A DNA stretch of 64,000 nt from NCBI GenBank assembly GCA_963703235.1, contig OY969802.1:2416431-2480430 (forward strand), read 5' to 3'. The notes below the pieces were generated by a model, which was not told the DNA's origin, did not search any database, and worked only from the letters and a program-made list of their open reading frames with translations. Position 1 is the stretch's first letter; each line of letters begins with the position of its first letter. The stretch comes from VRUE01 sp963703235. Lineage in GTDB: Bacteria > Actinomycetota > Thermoleophilia > Solirubrobacterales > 70-9. The position numbers were made by a program, and so were the translations under genes. Positions 1-7,438 of this stretch are shown one piece after another.

Positions 1-1
1 C

Positions 2-1183
2 GGGAAGGGGACGGTCTTCGAGACCGATTACGCCTCCCCGCGCGAGCTGATCGCCTGGGTGTTGCGCTGGCGCCAGAACGCGCAGGTGCTGGCGCCCGAC
101 GAGCTGCGCGAGGAAGCCGAGCAGCGCTTGGACCTGCTGCACAGCCGTCACGAGAACGGCTTCGAGCCGGCGACGACCGTAGAGCGGCCGCTGCGCGAGG
201 CGCCGCGGCGAGCACGCGCCAACGGCCGCGGCGAGGCGGCGATCCGGCCCGAGCGCTTCGCCCGCCTCGTCACCCTCGCCGGCCTCCTGATCGACTCCGC
301 CAAACGCGGCGAGCGGCTGAGGGTCGCCGACCTGCGCCAGCGGCTCGAACTGACCGCCGAGGAGCTGCAGGAGGACATCGACCTGCTCAACGTCGTCAAC
401 TTCGGCGGCGGCACCTACGTCCTCTACGCGGAAATCCAGGGCGATGAGATCGCGGTCGACTCCGAGCCCTACGGCGACAACTTCGCCCGCCCGGCGCGGC
501 TGCTGCCGCTGGAGGCCAAGGCCCTTGTCGCCGCGATCGACCTCTTCGGCGACCACCTGCCGCAGGGCGGCCTGCAGAGCGCCCGCAAGAAGATCGTCGC
601 CGCGCTCGGCCACGACCCCTCCGAGGAGGGGCTGGAGATAGCCACCGGCAGCGGCGGCGACGTCGAGGTGGCGCGGCTCGTCAACGAGGCGATCGGCGAC
701 CGCAAGGTGCTGGAGATCAGGTACTACAAGGAGAACGAGGATCAGTTCACCAACCGCCAGGTCGAGCCCTACCGGTTGGAGAACGGGCGCGAGGGCTGGT
801 ACGTCGAGTGCTACGACCTGACCAAAGAGGGCATCCGCCACTTCAAGCTCGACCGGGTCAAGGAGGCGAACGCCACCGGCGAGACCTTCGAGCCGCGGCC
901 CGAGGTCGAAGAGCTGGCCGGGGTCGAGGGCTGGATGACCGATGGCGAAGTGCCGACCGCCCAGGTGGCGCGAGTCTGGGTCTCACCCGAGCGGGCGCGC
1001 TGGCTGCGCGAGGAGCGGACCGTGGTCGAGGAGCTGGCCGACGGCGCCGTCGTCGTCGAGCTGCCCTACGCCGGCACCTCCTGGCTGGTGCGCGAGATCC
1101 TGCGCGGCGCCGGCGACCTAGTCGTGCTCGAGCCAGAGGACGCGCGGAAGGCGATCGCGGACGAGGTTGCGGCCAACGCGTAG
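2..1183 (+). CDS. WYL-domain transcriptional regulator (PafBC-like), 5' partial
   Basis: The frame is open from base 2, so the gene begins left of the window. The first residues (about 1-50) look like the end of one WYL-type module. A linker rich in Arg and Ala follows, then a winged-helix-like segment (LAGLLIDSAKRGERLRVADL) and a second WYL-type domain with a ligand-binding-like patch (LEIRYYKENEDQFTNRQVEP). The closing segment (WLVREILRGAGDLVVLEPED) is typical of the PafC end. Known PafB/PafC proteins form fused or paired DNA-damage regulators in actinobacteria. Fusion of both halves in one chain is inferred from the repeated module. An ATG/GTG-only start near base 59 would be an artefact of the truncation. 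Confidence 0.85.
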   Translation, partial: GKGTVFETDYASPRELIAWVLRWRQNAQVLAPDELREEAEQRLDLLHSRHENGFEPATTVERPLREAPRRARANGRGEAAIRPERFARLVTLAGLLIDSAKRGERLRVADLRQRLELTAEELQEDIDLLNVVNFGGGTYVLYAEIQGDEIAVDSEPYGDNFARPARLLPLEAKALVAAIDLFGDHLPQGGLQSARKKIVAALGHDPSEEGLEIATGSGGDVEVARLVNEAIGDRKVLEIRYYKENEDQFTNRQVEPYRLENGREGWYVECYDLTKEGIRHFKLDRVKEANATGETFEPRPEVEELAGVEGWMTDGEVPTAQVARVWVSPERARWLREERTVVEELADGAVVVELPYAGTSWLVREILRGAGDLVVLEPEDARKAIADEVAANA

Positions 1184-1191
1184 GTGCTTTG

Positions 1192-1304
1192 GGGCCGTCC
1201 CGGCAGGGGGTTCCACTTAACTTTTTTTGAAGACAGGTGGTAGTCGTCCGAGGATGTTGCTGCAAAAAAAGTACAAGACGTTCCACCCCTACCGGGACGG
1301 GCTC
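1192..1304. repeat. Imperfect inverted-repeat element, MITE-like or hairpin
   Basis: The left arm (GGCCGTCCCGGCAGGGGG, then TTCCACTTAACTTTTTTTG) matches the reverse complement of the right arm (GCAAAAAAAGTACAAG, then ccctaccgggacgggc) with a few mismatches. The A/T runs inside both arms stand out in this GC-rich DNA. There is no coding potential. It could be a miniature inverted-repeat element or a terminator-like hairpin after the WYL gene. Confidence 0.55.
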
Positions 1305-1310
1305 TAACGT
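1305..1310 (+). promoter_or_regulatory. TAACGT -10-like element of the leader ORF
   Basis: TAACGT lies 7 nt before ATG at 1318, the same TAnnnT-to-start spacing seen at many genes in this window. No clear -35 box is visible. Confidence 0.45.
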
Positions 1311-1317
1311 GATTCAT

Positions 1318-1356
1318 ATGCCTGGTCACACCACCCCCCTACCGGGATGGCTCTAG
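1318..1356 (+). CDS. Candidate 12-aa leader peptide
   Basis: This short frame encodes MPGHTTPLPGWL and stops at TAG 1354-1356. The G of that stop is the first base of GTG 1356, the likely hydrolase start (TAGTG overlap). It sits 7 nt after a TAACGT hexamer, so it could be translated from a leaderless message and coupled to the downstream gene. Its residues (MPGHT) resemble the hydrolase N-terminus (THAPGHA), as expected if it arose from the tandem duplication. Function is unknown and translation is inferred. Confidence 0.4.
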   Translation: MPGHTTPLPGWL

Positions 1357-2138
1357 TGACTCATGCGCCTGGACACGCGGAGATTCTGAGACTTGTAGCG
1401 CCGAACCCGGGTCCGATGACGGGGGAGGGGACCAACACCTACTTGTATGGGTCCGATCCGTGCATCGTGATCGATCCGGGGCCGGATGACGGCGGCCATC
1501 TCGAGGCGGTGCGGGCGGCCGCGGCGGACCGCGGTGGGATCGGCCTGATCTTGCTTACGCACAGCCATGGGGACCATGCCGACGGGGCAGAGCGGCTGGC
1601 GGCGATGGTCGCGGCAGAGGCGCAGAGCGAGCCGACCGCCGAGAGGCCGGGTAGCGCGCGGCCGGCCGTCGTGCTGCCCGCCGACGGCGAGGAGCACGTC
1701 GGCTTGCGCGTCCTCGCGACGCCGGGGCACGCTGCGGACCACGTCTGCTTTCTCACGGCCGACCGCGTCTGTTTCAGCGGCGATCTGGTGCTCGGGGAGG
1801 GGTCGACCTTCGTGCCGCCCGATGGCGGCTCGATGGCCGCCTACATGGGCTCGCTGCGCTTGTTGCAGGAGCGGGAGATCGAGCTGATCTGCCCCGGCCA
1901 CGGGCCTTGGGTGACGGACCCCGCTGCCAAGCTGGCCGAGTACGTCGAGCACCGCGAGATGCGCGAGCGCCGCCTCCTCGCCGCACTGGATCGCGGCGAG
2001 CGCTCGCGCGAAGCGCTGCTCGTCGAGGCCTGGGACGACGTTCCCGCCGCGATGCGCCCGGCCGCGGCGCTGGTGATGGAGGCGCACCTGCAGAAGCTCG
2101 AGGCCGAGGGCCGGCTGCCCGACGACCTGAGCGATTGA
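1356..2138 (+). CDS. Metallo-beta-lactamase-fold hydrolase (LACTB2/glyoxalase II-like)
   Basis: The 260-residue protein has the metal-binding motif THSHGDHADG, a downstream His in the LATPGHAADH segment, an Asp ligand in SGDLVLG and a final ICPGHGPW motif, so both zinc sites look complete. The C-terminal helical part (EHREMRERRLLAALDRG) is typical of LACTB2-type members. The family includes thioester hydrolases and endoribonucleases, and the substrate cannot be read from the sequence. GTG 1356 is preferred because it overlaps the stop of the short leader frame. ATG 1347, three codons upstream, is an alternative. Two hairpins follow the gene. Confidence 0.88.
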   Translation: MTHAPGHAEILRLVAPNPGPMTGEGTNTYLYGSDPCIVIDPGPDDGGHLEAVRAAAADRGGIGLILLTHSHGDHADGAERLAAMVAAEAQSEPTAERPGSARPAVVLPADGEEHVGLRVLATPGHAADHVCFLTADRVCFSGDLVLGEGSTFVPPDGGSMAAYMGSLRLLQEREIELICPGHGPWVTDPAAKLAEYVEHREMRERRLLAALDRGERSREALLVEAWDDVPAAMRPAAALVMEAHLQKLEAEGRLPDDLSD

Positions 2139-2151
2139 TCGGGCGGTTGTC

Positions 2152-2236
2152 GCTTCCGGTGATCGGTTTGTCTCTATAGCCGACATAAGGACCACCGGAA
2201 GCACTGCAGTTCGGCTGGTCGGCTGGCCAGCCGAAC
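2152..2236. terminator. Two consecutive hairpins after the hydrolase gene
   Basis: The first stem is GCTTCCGGTG (2152-2161) pairing with CACCGGAAGC (2193-2202). The second is GTTCGGCTGG (2209-2218) pairing with CCAGCCGAAC (2227-2236) around an 8-nt loop. There is no T-tract, so a termination role is only likely. Confidence 0.5.
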
Positions 2237-2259
2237 GGCGCGGTCGGGCATTTCCCCGC

Positions 2260-2265
2260 TAGGCT
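2260..2265 (+). promoter_or_regulatory. TAGGCT -10-like element, leaderless start
   Basis: TAGGCT is separated by 6 nt (ggcccg) from GTG 2272. There is no Shine-Dalgarno sequence, which fits a leaderless transcript. Confidence 0.5.
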
Positions 2266-2271
2266 GGCCCG

Positions 2272-4647
2272 GTGAGGCGGAAGCGGGCGGTCAGAGCTGG
2301 GCTCCTGGCCGGTGCGGCGAGCACCGGCCTCGCCGCCGCGTCGGTGGCGGCGCTCTGGCACTGGCTGGCTCGGCGGCCGCTGCCGAAGACGAAGGGGACG
2401 ATCGAGCTGCCCGGTTTGGGACGGTCGGTGCGGGTGCGGCGCGACCGCTGGGGCGTCCCCCACATCGAGGCCGAGAACGCCGACGACCTCTGGTTCGCCG
2501 AGGGCTTCTGCCACGGCCAGGACCGGCTCTGGCAGATGGACTTCTACCGCCGCGTCGTCTGCGGGCGCGTCTCGGAGTTCGCCGGCGCCGAGGCGCTGCC
2601 GGTCGACCGCCTGATGCGGACGCTGGGGATGCGGCGCACGGCGGAGCAGGAGGCGGCAGCGCTCGACCCCGAGCTGCGCGCCCTGTTGGAGCGCTTCTGC
2701 GAGGGAGTGAACGCGGCGGCGCCGTCCGCCCCGGCCCTGCCCTTCGAGATGCAGCTGCTGCGGCTCGAGTGGGAGCCGTGGCGCCCGGTCGACATCCTCG
2801 GCCTCGGCAAGCTGCTCGCCTTCGGCCTCTCGACCAACTGGGAGAAGGAGCTGCTGCGGGCCGACATGACGCGGGCGCTCGGCCCCGAGCTGGCGGCGCG
2901 GCTCGACCCCGGCTACCCCGCCGACAACCCGATCGCCACCTCCGAAGCCTGGTCGGGCGATGGCCTCGGACTGGCCGAGCAGATCGACGCCGTGCGCCGC
3001 CGGATCGGCTTCGCCGCCGAGGCCAGCGGCTCCAACAACTGGGCGGTCAGCGGCGCCCTCAGCGCCACCGGCACGCCGTTGCTGGCCGGCGACCCACACC
3101 TGCCGCAGAGCATGCCCGGCATCTGGTACCAGGTCGGTCTCGGACTCGACGGGCGCACCGTCCGCGGTGCCTCTCTGCCCGGCATGCCAGGTGTCTACAT
3201 GGGCCAGAACGACGACGTCGCCTGGACCTTCACCAACGTCATGGCCGACGTCCAGGACCTCTTCGTCGAGCAGGTCGAGGGCGACCGCTACCGCTTCGAG
3301 GACGAGTGGCTGCCGCTGCAGGTCGTGCGCGAGGAGATCGCGGTCAAGGGCCGCGACGTCCCCGAGGCGCTCGACGTTCGCATCACCCACCACGGGCCGC
3401 TGGTCAACTCGGCGCTGGGCGCCGACGACGCCGAGCCGCTCGCCCTGCGCTGGATCGCGCTCGACCGGCCGACCGCCTTCAAGGGGATGTTCGAGCTGCA
3501 CGAGATCCGCTCCGGGCCGGAGCTGGTCGCCAAGCTCGAGGGCCATACCTCGCCCGCCTCGAACCTGGTCTGGGCCGACCGCCACGGCTCGATCGGCTAC
3601 AAGCTGATCGGCCGGCTGCCGCTGCGCCGCGGCGGCTGTCCCGACCTGCCGAAGCCGGGCTGGAGCGGCGAGTTCGAGTGGGACGGGACCGTCCCCTACG
3701 AGGAGCTGCCGGAGGAGGCCGACCCCGAGCGCGGCTACCTGGTCACCGCCAACAACCGGATCGTCGGCGACGACTACCCGCACCACATCACCAGCGACTG
3801 GCTCGACGGCTACCGGGCGCGGCGGATCGAGGAGCTGCTGCGAAGCAGCGACGAACACGACGTCGAGGCCTTCGAGGCGATGCAGTCCGACAACCTCTCG
3901 ATCCCGGGCCTCGAGGTGGCGCGGCGGCTGGGCCGGCTGGCGCCGAGCGGCCAGCGCGAGCTGAGCGCGCTGGAGCGGCTGCGCAGCTGGGACGGGCGGC
4001 TCGACCCCGACTCGATCGCCGGCTCGATCTACCAGGCCTTTCTGCTGCGGCTGGCGCGCGAGGTGGCGCGGGCCGCGATCGGCGACCGCGACCTCAGCGA
4101 GCGCTGGCTCGACCGCGCCGACAACGGCTTCACGCCGCACGTCACCTCGCCCTGGCGCTGGCACTCGCACCTGCTGAAGCTGTGGGAGGAGGGCGACGAG
4201 GAGCTGATCGGCCGGCCCTGGGATGACCTCGTGCTGGAAGCCCTGGCCGGCGCCCTCGACGACCTCGGCGACCGCTTCGGGCCCGACCCGGAGGGCTGGC
4301 GCTGGGGCGATGTGCACGAGATGGAGTTCCCGCACCCGCTCGGCGAGGCGAACCCGCTGCTGCGCCGCCTGCTCAACCGGCGCCTCAAGGCCGGCGGGGC
4401 GCAGGAGACGGTGAGCCAGATCGCCTACGACCCCAACGACCCCTACCGCGCCGTCTGGGCGCCGAGCTGGCGCCTGGTCGCCGACCCGACCGACCCCGGC
4501 CGCTCCCGCTGGCAGATGTTCACCGGCCAGTCCGGCCACCCCGCCAGCAAGCACTACGACGACCTCCAAGCCGACTGGCTGCACGGCCGCACCCAGCCGC
4601 TGCTCGGCGAGGGCCCCTGGCGCGAGCTGACCCTCGCTCCCGCCTGA
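2272..4647 (+). CDS. Penicillin acylase family protein (Ntn hydrolase)
   Basis: This 791-aa protein has a short N-terminal hydrophobic segment (about residues 8-27), so it is probably exported or membrane anchored. It then shows the family core: VRRDRWGVPHIEAENADDLWFAEGF in the alpha chain and GSNNWAVSG around Ser254. Ser254 is the expected autocatalytic cleavage site and N-terminal nucleophile of the beta chain. Family members hydrolyse amide bonds in beta-lactams, acyl-homoserine lactones and related N-acyl compounds, and the substrate here is unknown. Length matches the family. GTG 2272 is chosen because of the TAGGCT element 6 nt upstream. A very long perfect hairpin follows the stop. Confidence 0.93.
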   Translation: MRRKRAVRAGLLAGAASTGLAAASVAALWHWLARRPLPKTKGTIELPGLGRSVRVRRDRWGVPHIEAENADDLWFAEGFCHGQDRLWQMDFYRRVVCGRVSEFAGAEALPVDRLMRTLGMRRTAEQEAAALDPELRALLERFCEGVNAAAPSAPALPFEMQLLRLEWEPWRPVDILGLGKLLAFGLSTNWEKELLRADMTRALGPELAARLDPGYPADNPIATSEAWSGDGLGLAEQIDAVRRRIGFAAEASGSNNWAVSGALSATGTPLLAGDPHLPQSMPGIWYQVGLGLDGRTVRGASLPGMPGVYMGQNDDVAWTFTNVMADVQDLFVEQVEGDRYRFEDEWLPLQVVREEIAVKGRDVPEALDVRITHHGPLVNSALGADDAEPLALRWIALDRPTAFKGMFELHEIRSGPELVAKLEGHTSPASNLVWADRHGSIGYKLIGRLPLRRGGCPDLPKPGWSGEFEWDGTVPYEELPEEADPERGYLVTANNRIVGDDYPHHITSDWLDGYRARRIEELLRSSDEHDVEAFEAMQSDNLSIPGLEVARRLGRLAPSGQRELSALERLRSWDGRLDPDSIAGSIYQAFLLRLAREVARAAIGDRDLSERWLDRADNGFTPHVTSPWRWHSHLLKLWEEGDEELIGRPWDDLVLEALAGALDDLGDRFGPDPEGWRWGDVHEMEFPHPLGEANPLLRRLLNRRLKAGGAQETVSQIAYDPNDPYRAVWAPSWRLVADPTDPGRSRWQMFTGQSGHPASKHYDDLQADWLHGRTQPLLGEGPWRELTLAPA

Positions 4648-4664
4648 ACCTGAGCACCCAAGGG

Positions 4665-4714
4665 GACGAGCCGTGAGTTGAGCACCCATTGGGGTGCTCA
4701 ACTCACGGCTCGTC
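4665..4714. repeat. Perfect 23-bp-stem hairpin, copy 1 of a family
   Basis: The arm starting GACGAGCCGTGAGTTGAGCA pairs perfectly over 23 bp around the loop ATTG. A nearly identical hairpin lies at 39572-39620 and a related one at 53778-53817. The 5' flank also carries a partial copy (TGAGCACCCAAGGGG, 4651-4665). It lies just after a stop codon. It may be a terminator, but no T-run is present. Confidence 0.8.
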
Positions 4715-4724
4715 TGTTGCAGGG

Positions 4725-6626
4725 ATGGAAGGGAAGGGGATTCGAGCCAGTCGAGCGCTACCGTGGGCCGCGGTGCGGGTTCGTATGCGTATGGCCGTCT
4801 CGAGCGGAGCGGTGGCACGCGCCTGGACGTCGCTGGGCGTCGTCCTGGCGATGCTGGCGCTTGCTGCCGCATGGCAGGGGTCCGCCGGCGCGGCCTATGC
4901 CCTGGCGCCGTCGAGTGCCAGGGTCGTCCACTTTCAGGGGGAGACCGTGAGGGTGCCCACTGGCTGGCCCGTGATCCGGCTCTCCGAGAGGCCGCGGACC
5001 TGCGTGCGGCTCGACCGCCGCGCCGTCTACCTCGGCAGCCCGCGGCCGGACCAGCGCTGCCCAGCCAACGCCATGGGCCGCCGCCGGGCGATCCTGGTGA
5101 CTTCGTCCTTTTCCGTGGATAGGGCGGATAAGGACGAAGTCAATGAGGTGGGGCGCGCAGGGCGAGCTCGAGACGCCCACGCCAGCGGCACCCCCACCGC
5201 CCGCATCTCCGGCGTCTCGGGCTTCGTCGGCCTCGGCTTCGACGCCTGCACGGCGCCCTCGCGGCGCTCGATGCGGGCCTGGGACTCCTCGCCTTACCGC
5301 GCGATCGGCGTCTACATCGGCGGCCTCAACCGCGGCTGCTCACAGCCCAACCTGACCGCGAGCTGGGTCTCCGAACAGGTCGACGCCGGCTGGAGCCTGA
5401 TCCCCACCTACGTCGGCCTGCAGGCGCCGACCAGCAGCTGCACCTCCTGCGCGACGCTGAGCGCCAGCGCCGCCGCCTCGCAGGGGTCGGCCGCCGCGCT
5501 CGACGCCGTCGAAGACGCCGCCGCGGTCGGGATCGGCCCCGGCAGCCCGATCTACTACGACATGGAGAGCTACTCGCGCACCTCGAGCGCGACCAACGCC
5601 ACCCTCACCTTCCTCGCTGCCTGGACGGCGAAGCTGCACGCGCTCGGCTACGTCTCCGGCGTCTACAGCAGCGGCGCCTCCGGCATCGCCGACCTCGTCG
5701 GCAGGCTCGGCACCTCCTACCTGCAGCCCGATCACCTCTGGATCGCCAACTGGGACGGCCGCAAGACCGCCGACGACCCCTACGTTCCCGACTACGCCTG
5801 GAGCGAAGGGCAGCGGATCCGCCAGTACCGCGGCGGCCACGACGAGACCTGGGGCGGGGTGACTATCAACATCGACAACAACTACGTCGAAGGGGCGACC
5901 GCCGGCGCCTCGGTCGCCTCGCCGGACGACCCCAAGGGCCGGCTCGAGATCGCCGAATCGCCGCTGCCCGGCCAGCTCCGCGTCAGCGGCTGGGCCTTCG
6001 ACCCCAGCGCGCCCGGCCAGCCGCTCTCGATCCGCGTCTACGTCGGCGGCAAGCCCGGACAGCGCGGCGCCCTGCTGCACGAGCTCGGCCCGGTGGCGGC
6101 CGGCTTCCGCCCCGACATCGTCGTCACGCACAGCGCCTCGGGCGGGGTCGGCGGCTTCGACACCAGCTTCCTCACCGTGAAGACCGGTCGTGAGCGGCTC
6201 TGTGCCTACGCCGTCGACGTCGGCCCCGGCTCCGACAAGCGGCTCGGCTGTCGCACCGTGGGCGTGCCACCGCCGCTCTCGTTGGTCGCCGCCGAAGCTG
6301 TCGGGCGCTCGGCCCGCGTCACCGTGCGTTGCGACTGGCCGGCGGAAACTCAGTGCCCAGGCCAGATCCTCCTTCGAGCCAGGGTCCGGGTCCGGGTCGC
6401 CGGTGCCAGCGGCGCCGGCCGTCGCCCCCGCACCAAGGTCGTCAGGGCCGGGGTGGGGCGGCGACCGTTCCGGCTCTCGGGCGGCGCCTCCAAGACCTTC
6501 CACGCACCGCTCAGCCGCCGCGGCCGCCTGCTCGTCCGCGACCGCGACGAACTGCGGACCGAACTCGTCCTCGCCGTCCCCGACGGCCGCATCGTGCGGC
6601 CGCTGGTGCTGCGCCCCGCCCGCTGA
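4725..6626 (+). CDS. Secreted DUF1906 (glycoside-hydrolase-like) protein
   Basis: After an N-terminal export signal (hydrophobic core SLGVVLAMLALAAAW) comes a variable region and then a DUF1906/Rv2525c-like domain: GLGFDACTAPS, AIGVYIGGLNRGCSQ, SLIPTYVGLQAP, IYYDMESY, GYVSGVYSSG and the closing VTINIDNNYVEG. This domain has a TIM-barrel fold related to lysozyme-like hydrolases. The Asp/Glu pair in YYDMES is the likely acidic centre. The last 220 residues look like accessory beta domains. The start is uncertain: ATG 4725, 4785 or 4791 all precede the signal peptide. A 45-bp palindrome (5098-5142) sits inside the frame between the signal region and the catalytic domain. Confidence 0.82.
   Translation: MEGKGIRASRALPWAAVRVRMRMAVSSGAVARAWTSLGVVLAMLALAAAWQGSAGAAYALAPSSARVVHFQGETVRVPTGWPVIRLSERPRTCVRLDRRAVYLGSPRPDQRCPANAMGRRRAILVTSSFSVDRADKDEVNEVGRAGRARDAHASGTPTARISGVSGFVGLGFDACTAPSRRSMRAWDSSPYRAIGVYIGGLNRGCSQPNLTASWVSEQVDAGWSLIPTYVGLQAPTSSCTSCATLSASAAASQGSAAALDAVEDAAAVGIGPGSPIYYDMESYSRTSSATNATLTFLAAWTAKLHALGYVSGVYSSGASGIADLVGRLGTSYLQPDHLWIANWDGRKTADDPYVPDYAWSEGQRIRQYRGGHDETWGGVTINIDNNYVEGATAGASVASPDDPKGRLEIAESPLPGQLRVSGWAFDPSAPGQPLSIRVYVGGKPGQRGALLHELGPVAAGFRPDIVVTHSASGGVGGFDTSFLTVKTGRERLCAYAVDVGPGSDKRLGCRTVGVPPPLSLVAAEAVGRSARVTVRCDWPAETQCPGQILLRARVRVRVAGASGAGRRPRTKVVRAGVGRRPFRLSGGASKTFHAPLSRRGRLLVRDRDELRTELVLAVPDGRIVRPLVLRPAR
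5098..5142. repeat. 45-bp palindrome inserted in frame in the DUF1906 gene
   Basis: TGACTTCGTCCTT (5098-5110) is perfectly complementary to AAGGACGAAGTCA (5130-5142). Pairing extends to 18 bp with one mismatch around the loop tggataggg. The segment is AT-richer than its flanks, is exactly 15 codons long, and encodes a polar stretch (SSFSVDRADKDEV) outside the catalytic domain. Confidence 0.7.
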
Positions 6627-6634
6627 GGCTCGGG

Positions 6635-7012
6635 TCAGTCCCAGGTCGCGAGCGCGAGGTTCTCGCGCATCGTCCGGTCGGCGGTGATCAGCGGGACGTT
6701 CTCGACGAGCGCGTGGGCGGCGATCAGCCGGTCGAACGGATCGCGTGTCCAGTCGAGGTCGACAGCTGTCTGCACCAGCGTCGCCAGCGAGACGTCGACG
6801 ACCTCGGCGCCGATATCCCGGCGCAGGGCTGCGAGCATCGTCGGAACCGTGTCTCGCGCCCGCCCGACTTCGTGCAGGAACGCGAGCTCCAACGCGGCTA
6901 GCGGCGAAAGACGAGGATCGTGCCGGTCGATCAGCGCTTTTGCCGCCTTCGGGAGGCGCTCGGAGCTGCCTGCGTAAAGCCAGAGCGCGACGTGGGTGTC
7001 AATTAGGATCAG
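6635..7012 (-). CDS. vapC: PIN-domain toxin, VapC-like, apparent CTG start
   Basis: Read on the minus strand, the frame encodes (M)ILIDTHVALWLYAGSSERLP through to the PIN ending WTRDPFDRLIAAHALVENVPLITADR. The acidic residues expected of a PIN ribonuclease are present: Asp in LIDTH, Glu in LELAF, and the two Asp in DPFD and TADR. At 125 aa it has normal VapC length. There is no ATG, GTG or TTG between the upstream in-frame stop and the PIN core. CTG 7012-7010 gives exactly the usual N-terminus and overlaps the antitoxin end by 14 nt. TTG at 6892 would delete the first catalytic Asp. The substrate is probably a tRNA or rRNA, by family knowledge. Confidence 0.8.
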   Translation of the reverse strand: MILIDTHVALWLYAGSSERLPKAAKALIDRHDPRLSPLAALELAFLHEVGRARDTVPTMLAALRRDIGAEVVDVSLATLVQTAVDLDWTRDPFDRLIAAHALVENVPLITADRTMRENLALATWD

Positions 7013-7232
7013 GGTTCCACTCCGAAGACCAGTCGATGTGGATCAGCTCATCCGGGTCGCCGACGATCGCACCCTCGCGCCGCGGCAGCCGGTCCCAGAT
7101 CGATTCCTGTTCCTTGGGCGCGATCACGAGCGTCTTGCCGTTGCGCTCGATCTCCAGCGGTTGACCGGTCTCGATCACCTCGTCGAGCAGCCGGTAGACG
7201 TTGGCGCGGAGTTTCGAAGCGGTGATTCCCAT
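6999..7232 (-). CDS. Phd/YefM-family antitoxin
   Basis: The 77-aa protein begins MGITASKLRANVYRLLDEVI, the standard Phd/YefM DNA-binding and dimerisation fold, followed by EIERNGKTLVIAPKEQ. Its acidic, Trp-rich tail (IHIDWSSEWNPD) is the likely toxin-binding segment. ATG 7232 is preceded by GGAGG at good spacing, so longer upstream readings are rejected. It is the promoter-proximal gene of the pair with the PIN toxin. Repeated CGTACGTACG boxes upstream probably serve autoregulation. Confidence 0.85.
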   Translation of the reverse strand: MGITASKLRANVYRLLDEVIETGQPLEIERNGKTLVIAPKEQESIWDRLPRREGAIVGDPDELIHIDWSSEWNPDPN

Positions 7233-7250
7233 TGGGTCCTCCAGAGGATG

Positions 7251-7287
7251 CGTACGTACGATAAAACGATGAGGAGTACGTACGATA
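7251..7287 (-). promoter_or_regulatory. Candidate toxin-antitoxin operator with two GTACGTAC boxes
   Basis: CGTACGTACGATA at 7251-7263 is repeated as AGTACGTACGATA at 7275-7287, 24 bp apart. Each contains the self-complementary core GTACGTAC. The boxes lie directly upstream of the antitoxin Shine-Dalgarno, where Phd-type antitoxins normally bind. Confidence 0.6.
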
Positions 7288-7438
7288 TCAGCAGCCACCG
7301 CTGCTGCTGCGCCAGATCTCTGCTCCAGGACCGCCATATGCCGACCGTACCGGCCCGCCTCACACGTGTGGCGCGCACAAAGTAAAAATTCCGCAACGCG
7401 CTTGGAACGCAAATCGGGCAGTCTTTCCCGCCTCCCGG

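Larger units (their letters stand above)
1281..1376. repeat. Tandem imperfect duplication of a promoter/start region (2 x about 48 bp)
   Basis: Unit 1 (about 1281-1328) contains CCCCTACCGGGACGGGCTC, TAACGTGATTCATATG and CCTGGTCAC. Unit 2 (about 1329-1376) contains CCCCTACCGGGATGGCTC, TAGTGACTCATG and CGCCTGGACAC. The second unit includes the first codons of the metallo-hydrolase gene, so the duplication copied the gene's 5' end. Confidence 0.7.

Noticed and set aside
1774..4872. 1032-codon minus-strand frame opposite the hydrolase and acylase genes
   Set aside because: A shadow of GC-rich codons in the penicillin acylase frame. It is Ala/Gly/Arg/Val-rich with no domain, and the plus strand holds clear enzymes.
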